From positions 37,501 through 55,713 of the forward strand of contig JAWQFJ010020371.1 of NCBI GenBank assembly GCA_034096865.1: 18,213 bases of DNA. The letters run 5' to 3'. Under the pieces are notes generated by a model. It was not told where the DNA came from. It saw only the letters and a program-made list of their open reading frames with translations, and made no database searches. Shown one piece after another: positions 9,471 through 18,193 of the stretch (its first letter is position 1; each line of letters begins with the position of its first letter). This DNA is from Theodoxus fluviatilis. Lineage: Eukaryota; Mollusca; Gastropoda; Cycloneritida; Neritidae. A program made the translations under genes and the position numbers.

Positions 9471-11455
9471 ACTCTTAACAAACATTAACGCAAACACGCA
9501 TACAAACGTATACATACAATCACACAATCCCTGGATCAGTGTCATGCCAAATGTCCATTTCTTCTCATGGTACAGTTTGACCACTTTTGTTCAACTAACT
9601 GTCCGTCAGGCGTTTCACTCAAGGTCTTGACAATGACAGCACAGTGCGTGGCCGCAAGATTGACAAGCTGCATCCAGGCTCCGAGACGCGACATTTTCTC
9701 TTTCGCCACACTGCGGTCGCATGTTGTTGACCGCCAGGGACAGCACTGATGTCGAGGAGGTTGGCTCCCTGTAATTAGATCGCGGCTGGCGTCTGTCTAT
9801 AAGAAAGACGGTGAGAAGGTGGTGGGGACAGGCCTGATGACCGCGGTTTGAGGTTGGCTGGTTGGAGAGGGCACATTGATGGTGAAGGGAAGGACTGGGG
9901 ACTTTTTATCTAATTGCGCCAAAGTAAACCTGGTGGGTCGAGGCAAGGTGGACAATTTGGGTTAGAACTCCAGTACCTAGATGACACCTGCGAAGATGAA
10001 AGAACTGTCTGCCCTGACAGAGGTGTATGTGGTTGTCAGGGCCAGACTCTGTTCCCCCAGCAGTGAGCAGTTTGATCAGGCGTATATCTGTCTTTGGCCA
10101 CACAAACATCTCGGTGCACATCGACACAGTTTGCTTAGAAGTATCTGTAGGTCTAGATGCAACCAAAGCCAACGTGTAGGTCTTCTGAAGCACTCACTGG
10201 CTGGGAGGCAATGGATAGCACCCAGAAGAAGCCTTTGTCTCATTCCTAACCTCTTCCCACCTCAAGAGATCGCTTCATTTCTTCGGAGAGCTCTGTCGAT
10301 GAGATTTCGGCACTGGGCAAGCATTCGTCCCAGATTTCTGTATTGACAAACTTTGTGTGCAGACCTCTGCTTCTGTTTTGCCGCCTTTTTATCAGATGAG
10401 GTGGGGAAGAAAGCGAGGGACGACGATGCCGTGGTCGATTTTTCCTGCGAGGGCGCCAAAACGTCTTGTGCGGCAAATTAACTTCATTTCATCTGATAGC
10501 AGTCTTCTTCTGCTTGTCTTAATGTTTGGACAACGCTAATTTGTTCAGGCGCTGGAGCGTCGACGGCGGCCTGCGCCGTTGGAGAAAAGAACTCCCAGAA
10601 ACGGAGGCCCTTGTAATTTCAAGTGTGTAACTGAGAGAGCACCGCTGGATCATAGCGTGGCAGGCGCAAATTCATCTCAGGCTTCAGAATGGCCGAATGA
10701 CGTCAGCAGAAGTTTTCGAGGGCTGTCGGCGCTATACCCATGCCCTTAGAGACACAAGCTCTTGCCAACCGCCGCTTCTCGAGTACCACTCCAAAAGAGT
10801 CATATTCAAGCCAGGAAAATCGGTCGCGAGCCCCCACAAAGAAAGTGGTGAACAAAGCGGGCGGTGACAGAAGCGCCCAGCCAGGACTGTGTTCTTGCAA
10901 TCTATGAGCGGCGCCTCGAGCTGTCTTTGATATACCCATCCATACGAGTGCCATAGAGCCGGGATAAAGCGGCCTTACAAGCAGGATCTTGGAGAGGAAT
11001 CAGTCTGGGATTCTCCACAAAGCCGGCTCCAGTCTTCGGACAGACCGCCACACCCAACAGAGGTTTCCTGTTCCGACGACCGTCGTCATGGTTACCGTGA
11101 AACGTCGTCAGGACCGTGCGTGGCCGAATTAGGGACGTTGATCCAGATTTCTCTCTGCGGGGTCGAGTCCGAGTGTGCTGAACTGTGTCTGCTGTTCCCA
11201 GGTCCCTTCATCGAGGCTGGGGACGCCAATCTTCTGTATCGAGTTAGCTGTATAAGTCTGCTTTATTGAGTTTACCGTACTGAGTTTGATGTCCGGAATC
11301 TGTTTATAACAAGAGTGTTGTATGAAGTCTTCGGTGAAGTCCAACGCCCAGTATAAGCTGCACTGGGTGTATTGTGTTGACTCCGGTGTGCAATGGACGC
11401 CAAAGCCGCTTTGATATTACTTCAGCTGTCTTAGAACACAAAATACCACATTGAA
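9471..11455. other. About 2 kb without a recognisable gene
   Basis: Open frames are short (up to 121 codons at 9981-10346) and overlap on both strands without known motifs. 10697 has a CRE (TGACGTCA). 11216-11410 on the - strand has TATAA, AATAAA and TTGGCGTCC elements that faintly recall an LTR end (see findings). Nothing else can be assigned. Confidence 0.45.
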
Positions 11456-11472
11456 AAATGAGAGGAGAGTGA

Positions 11473-12016
11473 GAGGAGGAGGAAGAAGGAAAAGAAGAAG
11501 GAAAAGAAGAAGGAAAAGAAGAAGAAGAAGAAGAAGAAGAAGAAGAAGAAGAAGAAGAAGAAGAAGAAGAAGAAGAAGAAGAAGAAGAAGAAGAAGAAGA
11601 AGAAGAAGAAGAAGAAGAACAAGAAGAAGAAGAACAAGAAGAAGAAGAACAAGAAGAACAAGAAGAACAAGAAGAACAAGAAGAACAAGAAGAACAAGAA
11701 GAACAAGAAGAACAAGAAGAACAAGAAGAACAAGAAGAACAAGAAGAACAAGAAGAACAAGAAGAACAAGAAGAACAAGAAGAACAAGAAGAACAAGAAG
11801 AACAAGAAGAACAAGAAGAAGAACAAGAAGAACAAGAAGAACAAGAAGAACAAGAAGAACAAGAAGAACAAGAAGAGCAAGAAGAACAAGAAGAACAAGA
11901 AGAACAAGAAGAACAAGAAGAACAAGAAGAACAAGAAGAAGAACAAGAAGAAGAACAAGAAGAACAAGAAGAACAAGAAGAACAAGAAGAACAAGAAGAA
12001 CAAGAAGAACAAGAAG
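11473..12016 (+). repeat. Homopurine (GAA)n and 9-bp (GAAGAACAA)n tract
   Basis: Begins with GAGG and three GAAGGAAAAGAA units. Pure (GAA)n follows from about 11517 to 11618. It then turns into a GAAGAACAA nonamer array to about 12016, with occasional extra GAA units and one GAGCAA variant near 11876. The first roughly 145 bp is unbroken purine and could form triplex DNA. The array creates artefactual frames in several phases (Arg/Thr, Ser/Cys, Phe/Leu), none of which I regard as genes. Confidence 0.97.
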
Positions 12017-12028
12017 GGGAGATAGAGA

Positions 12029-12034
<6 letters not shown>

Positions 12035-12060
<26 letters not shown>
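12035..12060 (-). repeat. (CT)13 tract at 3' junction of LINE copy E/F
   Basis: GA on the + strand, merging into GAAC units at 12061. Polarity relative to the - strand 3' end is CT. It follows directly on the GAA/GAAGAACAA array. Confidence 0.9.
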
Positions 12061-12067
<7 letters not shown>

Positions 12068-12110
12068 CGAACGAACGAACGAACTTGTTTATTGTGCAGG
12101 CCAGCGGCCC
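12061..12110 (-). other. LINE 3' terminal hairpin, AATAAA and (GTTC)6 tail of copy E/F
   Basis: In element sense: GGGCC-GCT-GGCCT hairpin (12110-12098), GCAC, AATAAA (12093-12088), CAA, then six GTTC units (12084-12061), then (CT)n. Same architecture as copies B, C and D. Confidence 0.85.
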
Positions 12111-12138
12111 ATTACAATTGAACAAATCAACACCGATA

Positions 12139-12535
12139 CATGATGAAAGGAATTTTTTGAGAGCACTGAAGGAGCGAATGATTGAGACGTTCAAAGAACG
12201 GTGGTTTTGCAAGTTGAGGGAAAGTCAAAGATTTGTGCTATATAGAGAAATCAAGACTAGTTTTGGTGTGGAAGAATATTTATTTGCATTGGATAAGAAA
12301 GTGTTCAGAGATTGCTTCATACGCTTCCGAATGGGTATTAGTGATCTTTCTGTACATAAGTTAAGGTACTTCTCAAATGTCGACGATACTTTGTGTCCTG
12401 GTTGCCGAGAGGTATTTGAAGATGAACGGCATTTTGTTTTGGGTTGCCCTGCTTTGTCTGAACTGCAGGGCAGATATTTGGCACAGTATGTTGATTGGAA
12501 AAGCACAGACCCTTTTTTGTACATCTTATGTTAAA

Positions 12536-12539
<4 letters not shown>
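12139..12539 (+). pseudogene. LINE ORF2 C-terminal fragment with CCHC knuckle (inverted part of E/F)
   Basis: The open frame from about 12139 to a stop at 12532-12534 reads HDERNFLRALKERMIE, which aligns with the end of copy A (DEIRFLIQLKQRMKE). It continues with LDKKVFRDCFIRFRMGISDL and a knuckle C-X2-C-X8-H-X4-C (Cys12394 to Cys12445-12447, core HFVLGCPALSEL). Copy C matches throughout. It ends at an AATAATGAGA sequence that merges into (GA)27. The frame runs upstream to 12085 only because the antisense of the 3' tail happens to be open there. It overlaps the end of A by about 16 residues, so it is not the missing end of A. Confidence 0.88.

Positions 12540-12594
<55 letters not shown>
12540..12594 (-). 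repeat. (CT)27 tract at 5' junction of LINE copy E/F
   Basis: Pure GA on the + strand, directly after the ORF2 fragment. In the orientation of the - strand 3' end it reads CT, matching the other 5' junctions. Confidence 0.95.
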
Positions 12595-12597
<3 letters not shown>

Positions 12598-12978
12598 TGG
12601 TGTGCGTGTTGCAAATGCAAAGTTGCAGAGGGCATCCTTTCTCTTCGAGCACAATTTACTAAGTTTTGTCACCCGGTCAAACAACGTGTCTTCCATTAGT
12701 GTATTTCGTGTATATTTTCACACACACTGTGAGAAATCACTTAAGACGAACACAGTAAATGCATGTACATCTCTCACAAACCCAAGCCCTTGATGGCGGT
12801 CAAGCTTCCTTTTTTTGCACAGACAGCTCAGAATGAACTCGACCTATGGACACTCGTGCAGTCGATCAGATCAGAGACAGCCTTCATCATCTGGAGTTGA
12901 ACACAAATGCAATTATGGGACCACAGCGACTCCATCCGAATCAAGACGGCGAAACCAGCAACAGACGTCTTGAGCGAA
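12595..12978. other. No recognisable gene
   Basis: Sequence between the CT tract and the promoter-like cluster. A frame of 107 codons (12846-13169) overlaps the cluster and has no recognisable motif. Confidence 0.4.
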
Positions 12979-13033
12979 TGACGTCAGTCCACGTCAGCAA
13001 AACAAGCCAATCACAGAACGCCGGAAGTGACGT
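12979..13033 (+). promoter_or_regulatory. CRE / CCAAT / ETS-CRE cluster, candidate promoter
   Basis: Within 55 bp: a perfect palindromic CRE TGACGTCA (12979-12986), a CACGTCAG half site, an NF-Y type GCCAATCA (13006-13013), and CCGGAAGTGACGT (13021-13033), which combines an ETS core with a CRE half site. These motifs often co-occur in TATA-less promoters of animal housekeeping genes. No confirmed exon is attached on either side, so the direction is unknown. It could be a chance cluster. Confidence 0.3.
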
Positions 13034-13538
13034 TAATTTAGCGCGGTTGCACCCTACTGGAGGACGACTGAGTTCAAGGAGATCAAAGGCCCAAGAACTT
13101 CGGAAGGGATTGTTCCTTCGGGGGAAGGAAGGAAGGTTTACTAGACGTGAGCAGAGTCTGCGGAAGTAGTTTCCTTCTGTGGCAGCCGACTTCCCCAACT
13201 GCAGACGCTTTGATGTGGGTGCGTACGATGAGCTATATCGTCAGGTACCGTACTTGGCGCCAGAAATAGCACGCGCCCTGTACGACATAGTTGTCGTGCA
13301 GTAATTATGCATGTAGATTCGTCTCGGTGGACGCGGACACAACCTCATGAACCTGGGCGTATATTGGCTTTCTGGTGCTTCGTCTGAAACAGAGGCGATA
13401 ATGTCGGCATTATGTCCTGCAGAAAATGCCACTCGGATCCGCAATACAGCAGCCGTAGACCCTTTGCCATGTTGGCATAGACTGCGCGTTCTGTGGTACA
13501 CAGTCTGATTGATGTATGTTTTGCTGACATTTTGATTG
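13034..13538. other. No recognisable gene
   Basis: About 500 bp downstream of the promoter-like cluster. No supported open frame is seen. It could include the 5' part of the LINE remnant that follows, but no ORF2 motif is visible. Confidence 0.4.
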
Positions 13539-13858
13539 CCTCCACCAGAGAGCCATACCAACCAGTGCGGGCTCACCATGCGGCACGTTCTGGTGGAGTG
13601 TCCCCGAATTGCGCATTGAAGGAACTTTTTTAAGATTGTGAAGCTGTGATAACTTTAAAAATATTATTATTCCTATTCTCACATTTGAGTGATTAAAAAA
13701 TATATATATTCCTTTACATCTTTAGAGGTTACTTCTTACATTATTTTTTTTTTTTGGGGGGGGGGATGAAATTACATGTTACTACCAAAAAAGTTGAGGC
13801 CTTGTGAAACCTACAAAGCTAATAAGCCCTCAAACACCAAATATCATCCATCCATCAG
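13539..13858 (+). mobile_element. 3' end of a second LINE family with (CATC)n tail
   Basis: 13539-13619 encodes PPPESHTNQCGLTMRHVLVE followed by CPRIAH and a stop. The Cys-X5-His-X4-Cys spacing (codons 13566, 13584, 13599) is the end of a C-terminal zinc knuckle of animal LINE ORF2 proteins, with the first Cys of the usual C-X2-C pair reading Thr. An AT-rich 3' UTR of about 220 nt follows, holding a T12G11 homopolymer junction near 13745-13766. It ends in GAAACCTACAAAGCTAATAA and CCAAATAT, then CATC units (to 13857). The different knuckle spacing, different 3' end and lack of the GGCC hairpin separate it from copies A to E/F. Confidence 0.6.
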
Positions 13859-16047
13859 AAAGGCAGGTAACAGGCACTACTTGAGGGATTGATATCATAC
13901 TGTGCCACTGGTTTAATCATTAAGTAATCTGAATATTCGTACTATTTCACCATACCCGCCCTCTTCCTATTCCCAATGAAAGAGGAAAAACGGAAAAGAG
14001 TCAAAGGCTCTGTAGTCACACACATTTAAAGAAAGAAGTGTTACGAAAAAGCGCGATAAAGGTCACGCGTGCAATTTGTAGTATACTATGTAATTTTTAG
14101 AAACAATTTACATCAATCTTGGCTCATGTAAATTAACGTATGTTTCGTTCTAAACAGATCGTCAGAGGCGTTTCCTTGCGGTCCAGTGACCTCGTTGTGG
14201 GCCGATAGAATGTGTCTAAACAGTGATTTTCGCTTTAAAAAAGAAAGGTTTCATGAATTGCAAGGAAAGTAAAGGAATGTTTGGTTCTTAATCACTCCTA
14301 ATGATCTTATTCAAGTGTATTCCTTCATGTGCCTACCAATTACAACTCCATTTGAAGCACAGAGTATTAAACGTTCCTTTAAGAATATATTTCTGTGGAC
14401 GTAACATATGTGCAAATTTTATTTCATGCATACAATCATGTGTACAATTGCGGGGTCAAACAGTGCACAAACTACCATTTGAACGTTTAATCACAGAATG
14501 TAATACAACAACCTTATCCAGGGAAATAAATAAATGTTTAAAGACTCAATGGAAGTATCTACAATAAGTACATACCCATCACTGGCTGCATGATCGATGT
14601 GAATAGAAGACATCTTTGACAAAGCCATGCATAGATCATCCGTGACGTACATGCCCTGAAATTGCCTCTGTTATTAATTTTGAAAGTTAAACGAAACTCC
14701 TTTAGTACACCAATTATTTCCCCCACCTTGCTAAAATGATCTCACTCAAGAAGAAATAAATTAAACAAACCGTCTATTTTGGCCCCGACGCCATCAATAA
14801 TAATTACTTTTGATGCTTCAAAACCGTCCCAAACAACGGTTTTTGTAGAGAGAGTGTGGAATCTCGACAGAAGACCCCTACACCTCAGCGCATTGGTGGA
14901 TGCATATTTATCGCAGTTAGTCTAGCTGCAGCAGTCCCTAATTTGTTTAAGATCGACATTTTCGGCGTGAAGACGGTGAAGGAAGTCAAGATCGTTAGGA
15001 GACTCTGATCTCCCCTAGAGATACAGCCAGGGCTCGATGGCGAAATTTGTCCTCCTGCTTCAGCTATCGATCTCTCTCTCCCCAGACGAGATTTCAAACG
15101 CGATCCCTCGCGATGTCGACGTGGGCTGAGGACGGTCTTTTTTTTGGCCGATGAATCATCCCTGATATTGACAGAGGTGAAGAGATAAACCGCCTGGAAA
15201 TACCGCCACGAAATGCTCGAAGAGAACGTCTCTTCCGCCTGTCGAGGTCTTCGCAAACAAGTCACCGGAGATGGAAAGCTGCCAAGAGAGAAAATGAAAA
15301 AGACTGGATAAAAAAGGAGAGAAAACTTGTGCGATTTGCAGAAACCTGGGCAAACATCGTGGCTTTTAATGTCAAACTTGACTTTCAGCGTCGACCAAAA
15401 AAACCCGTTGATTCTCTTGTGTAGGGGAAAATGTTATTTGAAATGCAAAAATTCCCACGAGAGAATAAATGATTTTTGTCCAAAAATAGTATGCAGCGTT
15501 ATAAAAAAAGTTAAGTAGAGTTTTGAGAAATGGGATAAAACCGTATGACGTGTGATAATATGTTACAGGCCTACTTTTTACCTCTTTGAATTGAGATGAC
15601 TCTGCAGGAGAAAACGAAATAAGAAGGATAAGGAATACATGTATATTACCCCTTTGTCCTCAAATAAGAGAAGTTGATTTTCAGCGAACCTTTTGCTCTG
15701 AAGTTTAGACGTGTTTTGAGCGATGCGTAGCGTTCTTGGTCTTGAGAATGCTGCACTCGACATTAAGTGCAACTGCAAAGCTACATTTCGTCCTTTAACT
15801 TTCAAAAACACCGTTAGCTGGTGTTGCAAGGAAGTCTTCAGAACAGCTCTAACACAAGACCAAAGTTTCCTTCATTCAGCTGTGGGTAGGAAGTAATTTA
15901 TGTTCAGATATAATGAAGACAGCACACCTTTTGATTTTAAGTGGCTATAGATTTATTATCATTGTGATCTCCAAGAATCTTGACGACAGTGGATGAGGTT
16001 TCTTTGCGTCAGAGTATAGAATTTGAGAACACCTCGGCCCTTGATGA

Positions 16048-16049
<2 letters not shown>
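13859..16049. other. About 2.2 kb without a recognisable gene
   Basis: AT-rich sequence. Open frames reach 126 codons (- strand, 14885-15265) with no recognisable domain, and 14301-14567 (88 codons, +) likewise. No tRNA, rRNA or repeat motif is seen. Host intergenic or intronic DNA, or old repeats, would fit. Confidence 0.45.

Positions 16050-16110
<61 letters not shown>
16050..16110 (-). repeat. (CT)30 tract at 3' junction of LINE copy C
   Basis: Pure GA on the + strand ending at the CGAACGAACGAA tail. CT in the orientation of copy C. Confidence 0.95.
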
Positions 16111-16111
<1 letters not shown>

Positions 16112-16149
16112 GAACGAACGAATTTTTTTATTGATGAGGCCACCGGCCC
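16111..16149 (-). other. LINE 3' terminal hairpin, AATAAA and (TTCG)3 tail of copy C
   Basis: In element sense: GGGCC-GGT-GGCCT (16149-16137), CATC, AATAAA (16132-16127), A-run, three TTCG units to 16111, then (CT)n. Same architecture as copies B, E/F and D. Confidence 0.85.
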
Positions 16150-16244
16150 ATTTCAAGAGTACAGTTCGAGTGGTAAACTTTAGTCACAATAGAAGCTCTC
16201 TCTCTCAACAGATTCAATAGCATCGTGTCTTCTCTTGAATGCTT

Positions 16245-16245
<1 letters not shown>

Positions 16246-16293
<48 letters not shown>
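16246..16293. repeat. (TA)24 microsatellite inside copy C
   Basis: A TA run lying between SDMQMTNVRSTS and KAFKRRHDAIESV of the ORF2 C-terminus of copy C. It looks like expansion within the dead element. Confidence 0.95.
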
Positions 16294-16295
<2 letters not shown>

Positions 16296-16809
16296 TAGTT
16301 GATCTTACATTCGTCATTTGCATATCGGAAAAAAGATCTGTAATAGGATCATTTCTGTTTACATCCAGACAGGTAAATATATATTTCTCCCTTATATCAC
16401 TAAGAGCTGGACAATATAAAAGAAAATGCGTTTCATTTTCTTCTTTCTCTCTGCATGATTGACATAAATACTCGTTAGTACCTCTAGAGTATATATGTAT
16501 TTATGGATATACAACTCCGATAACATCATTCTGAATCTGATGTATGCATCTCGAAATACTTTCTTGTCAAGAAAATATAAATAACACTCGGTACCAATGA
16601 ATGTTTTAAAGAGATTGTAAAATGAATACCGATCACTATTTATGATTCGTAACTTCCATTCAGAATGAGATATACTAATGAGTTTCTCTCTGATGTTTTT
16701 CAATAAAGCTGTCTCGTTCGTAACCCGGTGATTCAACCAGATCTCTTCGCAACCACATTCCACAAGTATATTCTTTACTTTGGAAACCCAAGATTTTTCA
16801 TTGTTAGAT
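16294..16809 (-). pseudogene. ORF2 C-terminal domain of copy C with CCHC knuckle
   Basis: On the - strand: NEKSWVSKVKNILVECGC and IWLNHRVTNETALLKNIREK, which match the end of copy A, then LDKKVFRDAYIRFRMMLSEL, nearly identical to copy E/F. A one-base shift near 16500 leads to CQSCREKEENETHFLLYC (16464-16411), a C-X2-C-X8-H-X4-C knuckle like that of E/F, followed by PALSDIREKYIF. This C-terminal domain is thought to aid RNA or target binding in LINE ORF2 proteins; its role here is inferred. Confidence 0.85.
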
Positions 16810-16827
16810 ACACACACACACACACAC

Positions 16828-16875
<48 letters not shown>
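16810..16875. repeat. (CA)10-(TA)24 compound microsatellite inside copy C
   Basis: CA units at 16810-16829 then TA to 16875. It interrupts ORF2 of copy C just after DECRLP, at the place where copy A reads YRMLLNLR. Together with 16246-16293 it shows two expansions within one element. Confidence 0.95.
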
Positions 16876-16877
<2 letters not shown>

Positions 16878-16884
16878 TTGGTAG

Positions 16885-17919
16885 ACTCAGTAGGGTAATC
16901 GGCATTCGTCCATTTTTAATATCTTGAGCCAGAACTTAATACTGCGTAGTTTGGCATTAACGGAAAGAGGAAAACGACCAGTATCCCCATAAACCATATT
17001 ATTAGGTGTGAGTAAAGAAACATTTAAGAAGCTCTTTAGAGCATGCAAATGAACACCTTCTATAAGGCGACAGTCATCAGCTCCCCAATTTCAGCCCCAT
17101 ACAACAGAATGGGTTGAATCTGTGCATCAAATAATTTAAAAAACACATCTGGTGATACCTGTGCAATTTTTCTCAGTGACCTCATCAGAAGTAAAAGTGC
17201 GGCTTTAGCTCTACAAGCCAAATCTTTCTGAATCTCGTTTGAACACAACTTAGTAGAGAGTACATTCCCTAGATATTTGTATTCTCTTACCACTTCAATC
17301 TGCACCTCACCTAAATACCATCTCTCATGTCTGGCCAAATGACCTCCCATCCTGTAAACCACTACTTTTGTTTTATCAATATTAACTTGAAGACCAAGTC
17401 TACGGGCTGCACTTTGAAGAAAGTTAATTTGATTTTGGAGACCTACCACTGTGTCCGAGAGCAGAGCGACGTCGTCTGCAAACAGCAGAATACATGTCTT
17501 GTGTGTTCGGCAAGATATGTACACCGTGTTTGCTATTTTCAGAGATCTCTACAATTAAATAGTTAATAAGGTAAGAAAATAAGGTCGGACTGAGTTTGCA
17601 GTCTTGTTTTAACCCCGAAGAGGACTCAAAGAAATCAGTTTGACCCTCCCACCCTCTGACGCAGTAACGTACCGATCTATACGTGGCTATCAAAATATTT
17701 TTAAAAAAATCCCGAAATTCCATTTTTTCTAAACATTTTCCACAAAATACTCCTGTTTACGGTATCAAAGGCTTTCTTAAAATCAACATACCCAACATAC
17801 TGTTTTTGAGCATATGAAGGACAAATATATTATCAACAGTGCTATATCCTTTCCTGAAGCTCGCTTCCTCTTCCAGAATTAGGTCATGTTGATCTGCCCA
17901 ATCCTGCAGCCTACAACAG

Positions 17920-17922
<3 letters not shown>
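16885..17922 (-). pseudogene. Reverse transcriptase region of copy C, frameshifted
   Basis: From the 5' junction on the - strand: EEEASFRKGYSTVDNIFVLH, then after a shift YVDFKKAFDTVN (first catalytic Asp). GLKQDCKLSPTLFSY follows. Another shift near 17500 precedes LLFADDVALLSDTVVGLQ (catalytic Asp pair), VNIDKTKVVVYRMGGHLARH and YKYLGNVLSTKL. One base is missing near 17082, where YGAEI should be followed by Trp-Gly. Then come NNMVYGDTGRFPLSVNAKLR and FWLKILKMDECRLP. It retains LSP, which copy A has lost. RT blocks before the STVDNIF region are absent because of 5' truncation. Confidence 0.88.

Positions 17923-17923
<1 letters not shown>

Positions 17924-17964
<41 letters not shown>
17924..17964 (-). 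repeat. (CT)20 tract shared by copies C and D
   Basis: GA on the + strand. It is at once the 3' flank of copy D and the 5' flank of copy C, both in CT polarity, so two elements sit in one microsatellite array. Confidence 0.95.
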
Positions 17965-17970
<6 letters not shown>

Positions 17971-18000
17971 CAAACGCTTTATTCGTTAGGCCTCCAGCCC
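17965..18000 (-). other. LINE 3' terminal hairpin, AATAAA and tail of copy D
   Basis: In element sense: GGGCT-GGA-GGCCT (18000-17988), AACG, AATAAA (17983-17978), then GCGTTTGTTCGTT and (CT)n. The fifth stem base is T where the other copies have C, but it still pairs with G as a G-U wobble. Confidence 0.8.
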
Positions 18001-18121
18001 GTTATGAAAGGGAAACATTACATAGTTTCGGTCAGACAATCGTCTTTCGTGTCGCCGTGTTACGACACTTTAGTGCCAAGACAATTTACAAAGCCACCCC
18101 TCTGACTGATTGCTCCTCAGT

Positions 18122-18128
<7 letters not shown>
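17965..18128 (-). mobile_element. LINE copy D, about 160-bp 3' end flanked by (CT)n
   Basis: On the - strand, about 120 nt of non-coding 3' UTR leads to the hairpin, AATAAA and the tail. There is (CT)n immediately before (18129 onward) and after (17964-17924). No coding sequence remains, so this is an extreme 5' truncation. Because only the 3' end is present, an independent SINE using the LINE 3' end is an alternative, but no tRNA-like A or B box is visible. Confidence 0.75.

Positions 18129-18193
<65 letters not shown>

Larger units (their letters stand above)
12061..12539 (-). mobile_element. Short LINE copy E/F with inverted 5' segment
   Basis: On the - strand the right-hand part of the insert is a LINE 3' end: 12138-12061 contains about 28 nt of 3' UTR, the hairpin, AATAAA and the GTTC tail. 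The other part, 12139-12539, encodes an ORF2 C-terminus on the opposite (+) strand. Both ends abut (CT)n in - strand sense (12594-12540 and 12060-12035). One insert with a 5' segment inverted relative to its 3' end is the expected product of twin priming, known from L1. A chance pairing of two older fragments is the alternative. Confidence 0.65.
16111..17922 (-). mobile_element. LINE copy C (5'-truncated in the RT domain)
   Basis: Read on the - strand, coding sequence begins flush with (CT)n at 17922 inside the RT domain. It runs through the RT, the C-terminal region and CCHC knuckle, a short 3' UTR, the hairpin, AATAAA and the TTCG tail, then (CT)30. Both ends therefore lie in CT tracts of one polarity. 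Single-base frameshifts occur near 17740, 17500, 17082 and 16500, and two TA-rich microsatellites sit inside ORF2. It aligns colinearly with copies A and E/F but differs enough to be another subfamily or an older insertion. Confidence 0.9.

Noticed and set aside
11304..12212. Ser/Cys, Phe/Leu and Arg/Thr repeat proteins of 190-300 codons
   Set aside because: All derive from the GAA/GAAGAACAA array. Stops are simply absent in most phases of such repeats.
12139..12539. ORF2 fragment as the missing 3' end of copy A
   Set aside because: It overlaps the end of copy A by about 16 aligned residues with different sequence, so it is another copy.
12846..13169. 107-codon frame over the CRE/ETS cluster
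   Set aside because: Basic, low-information sequence overlapping promoter-like motifs. No family recognised.
14885..15265. 126-codon frame on the - strand
   Set aside because: No recognisable domain or conservation pattern that I can see.
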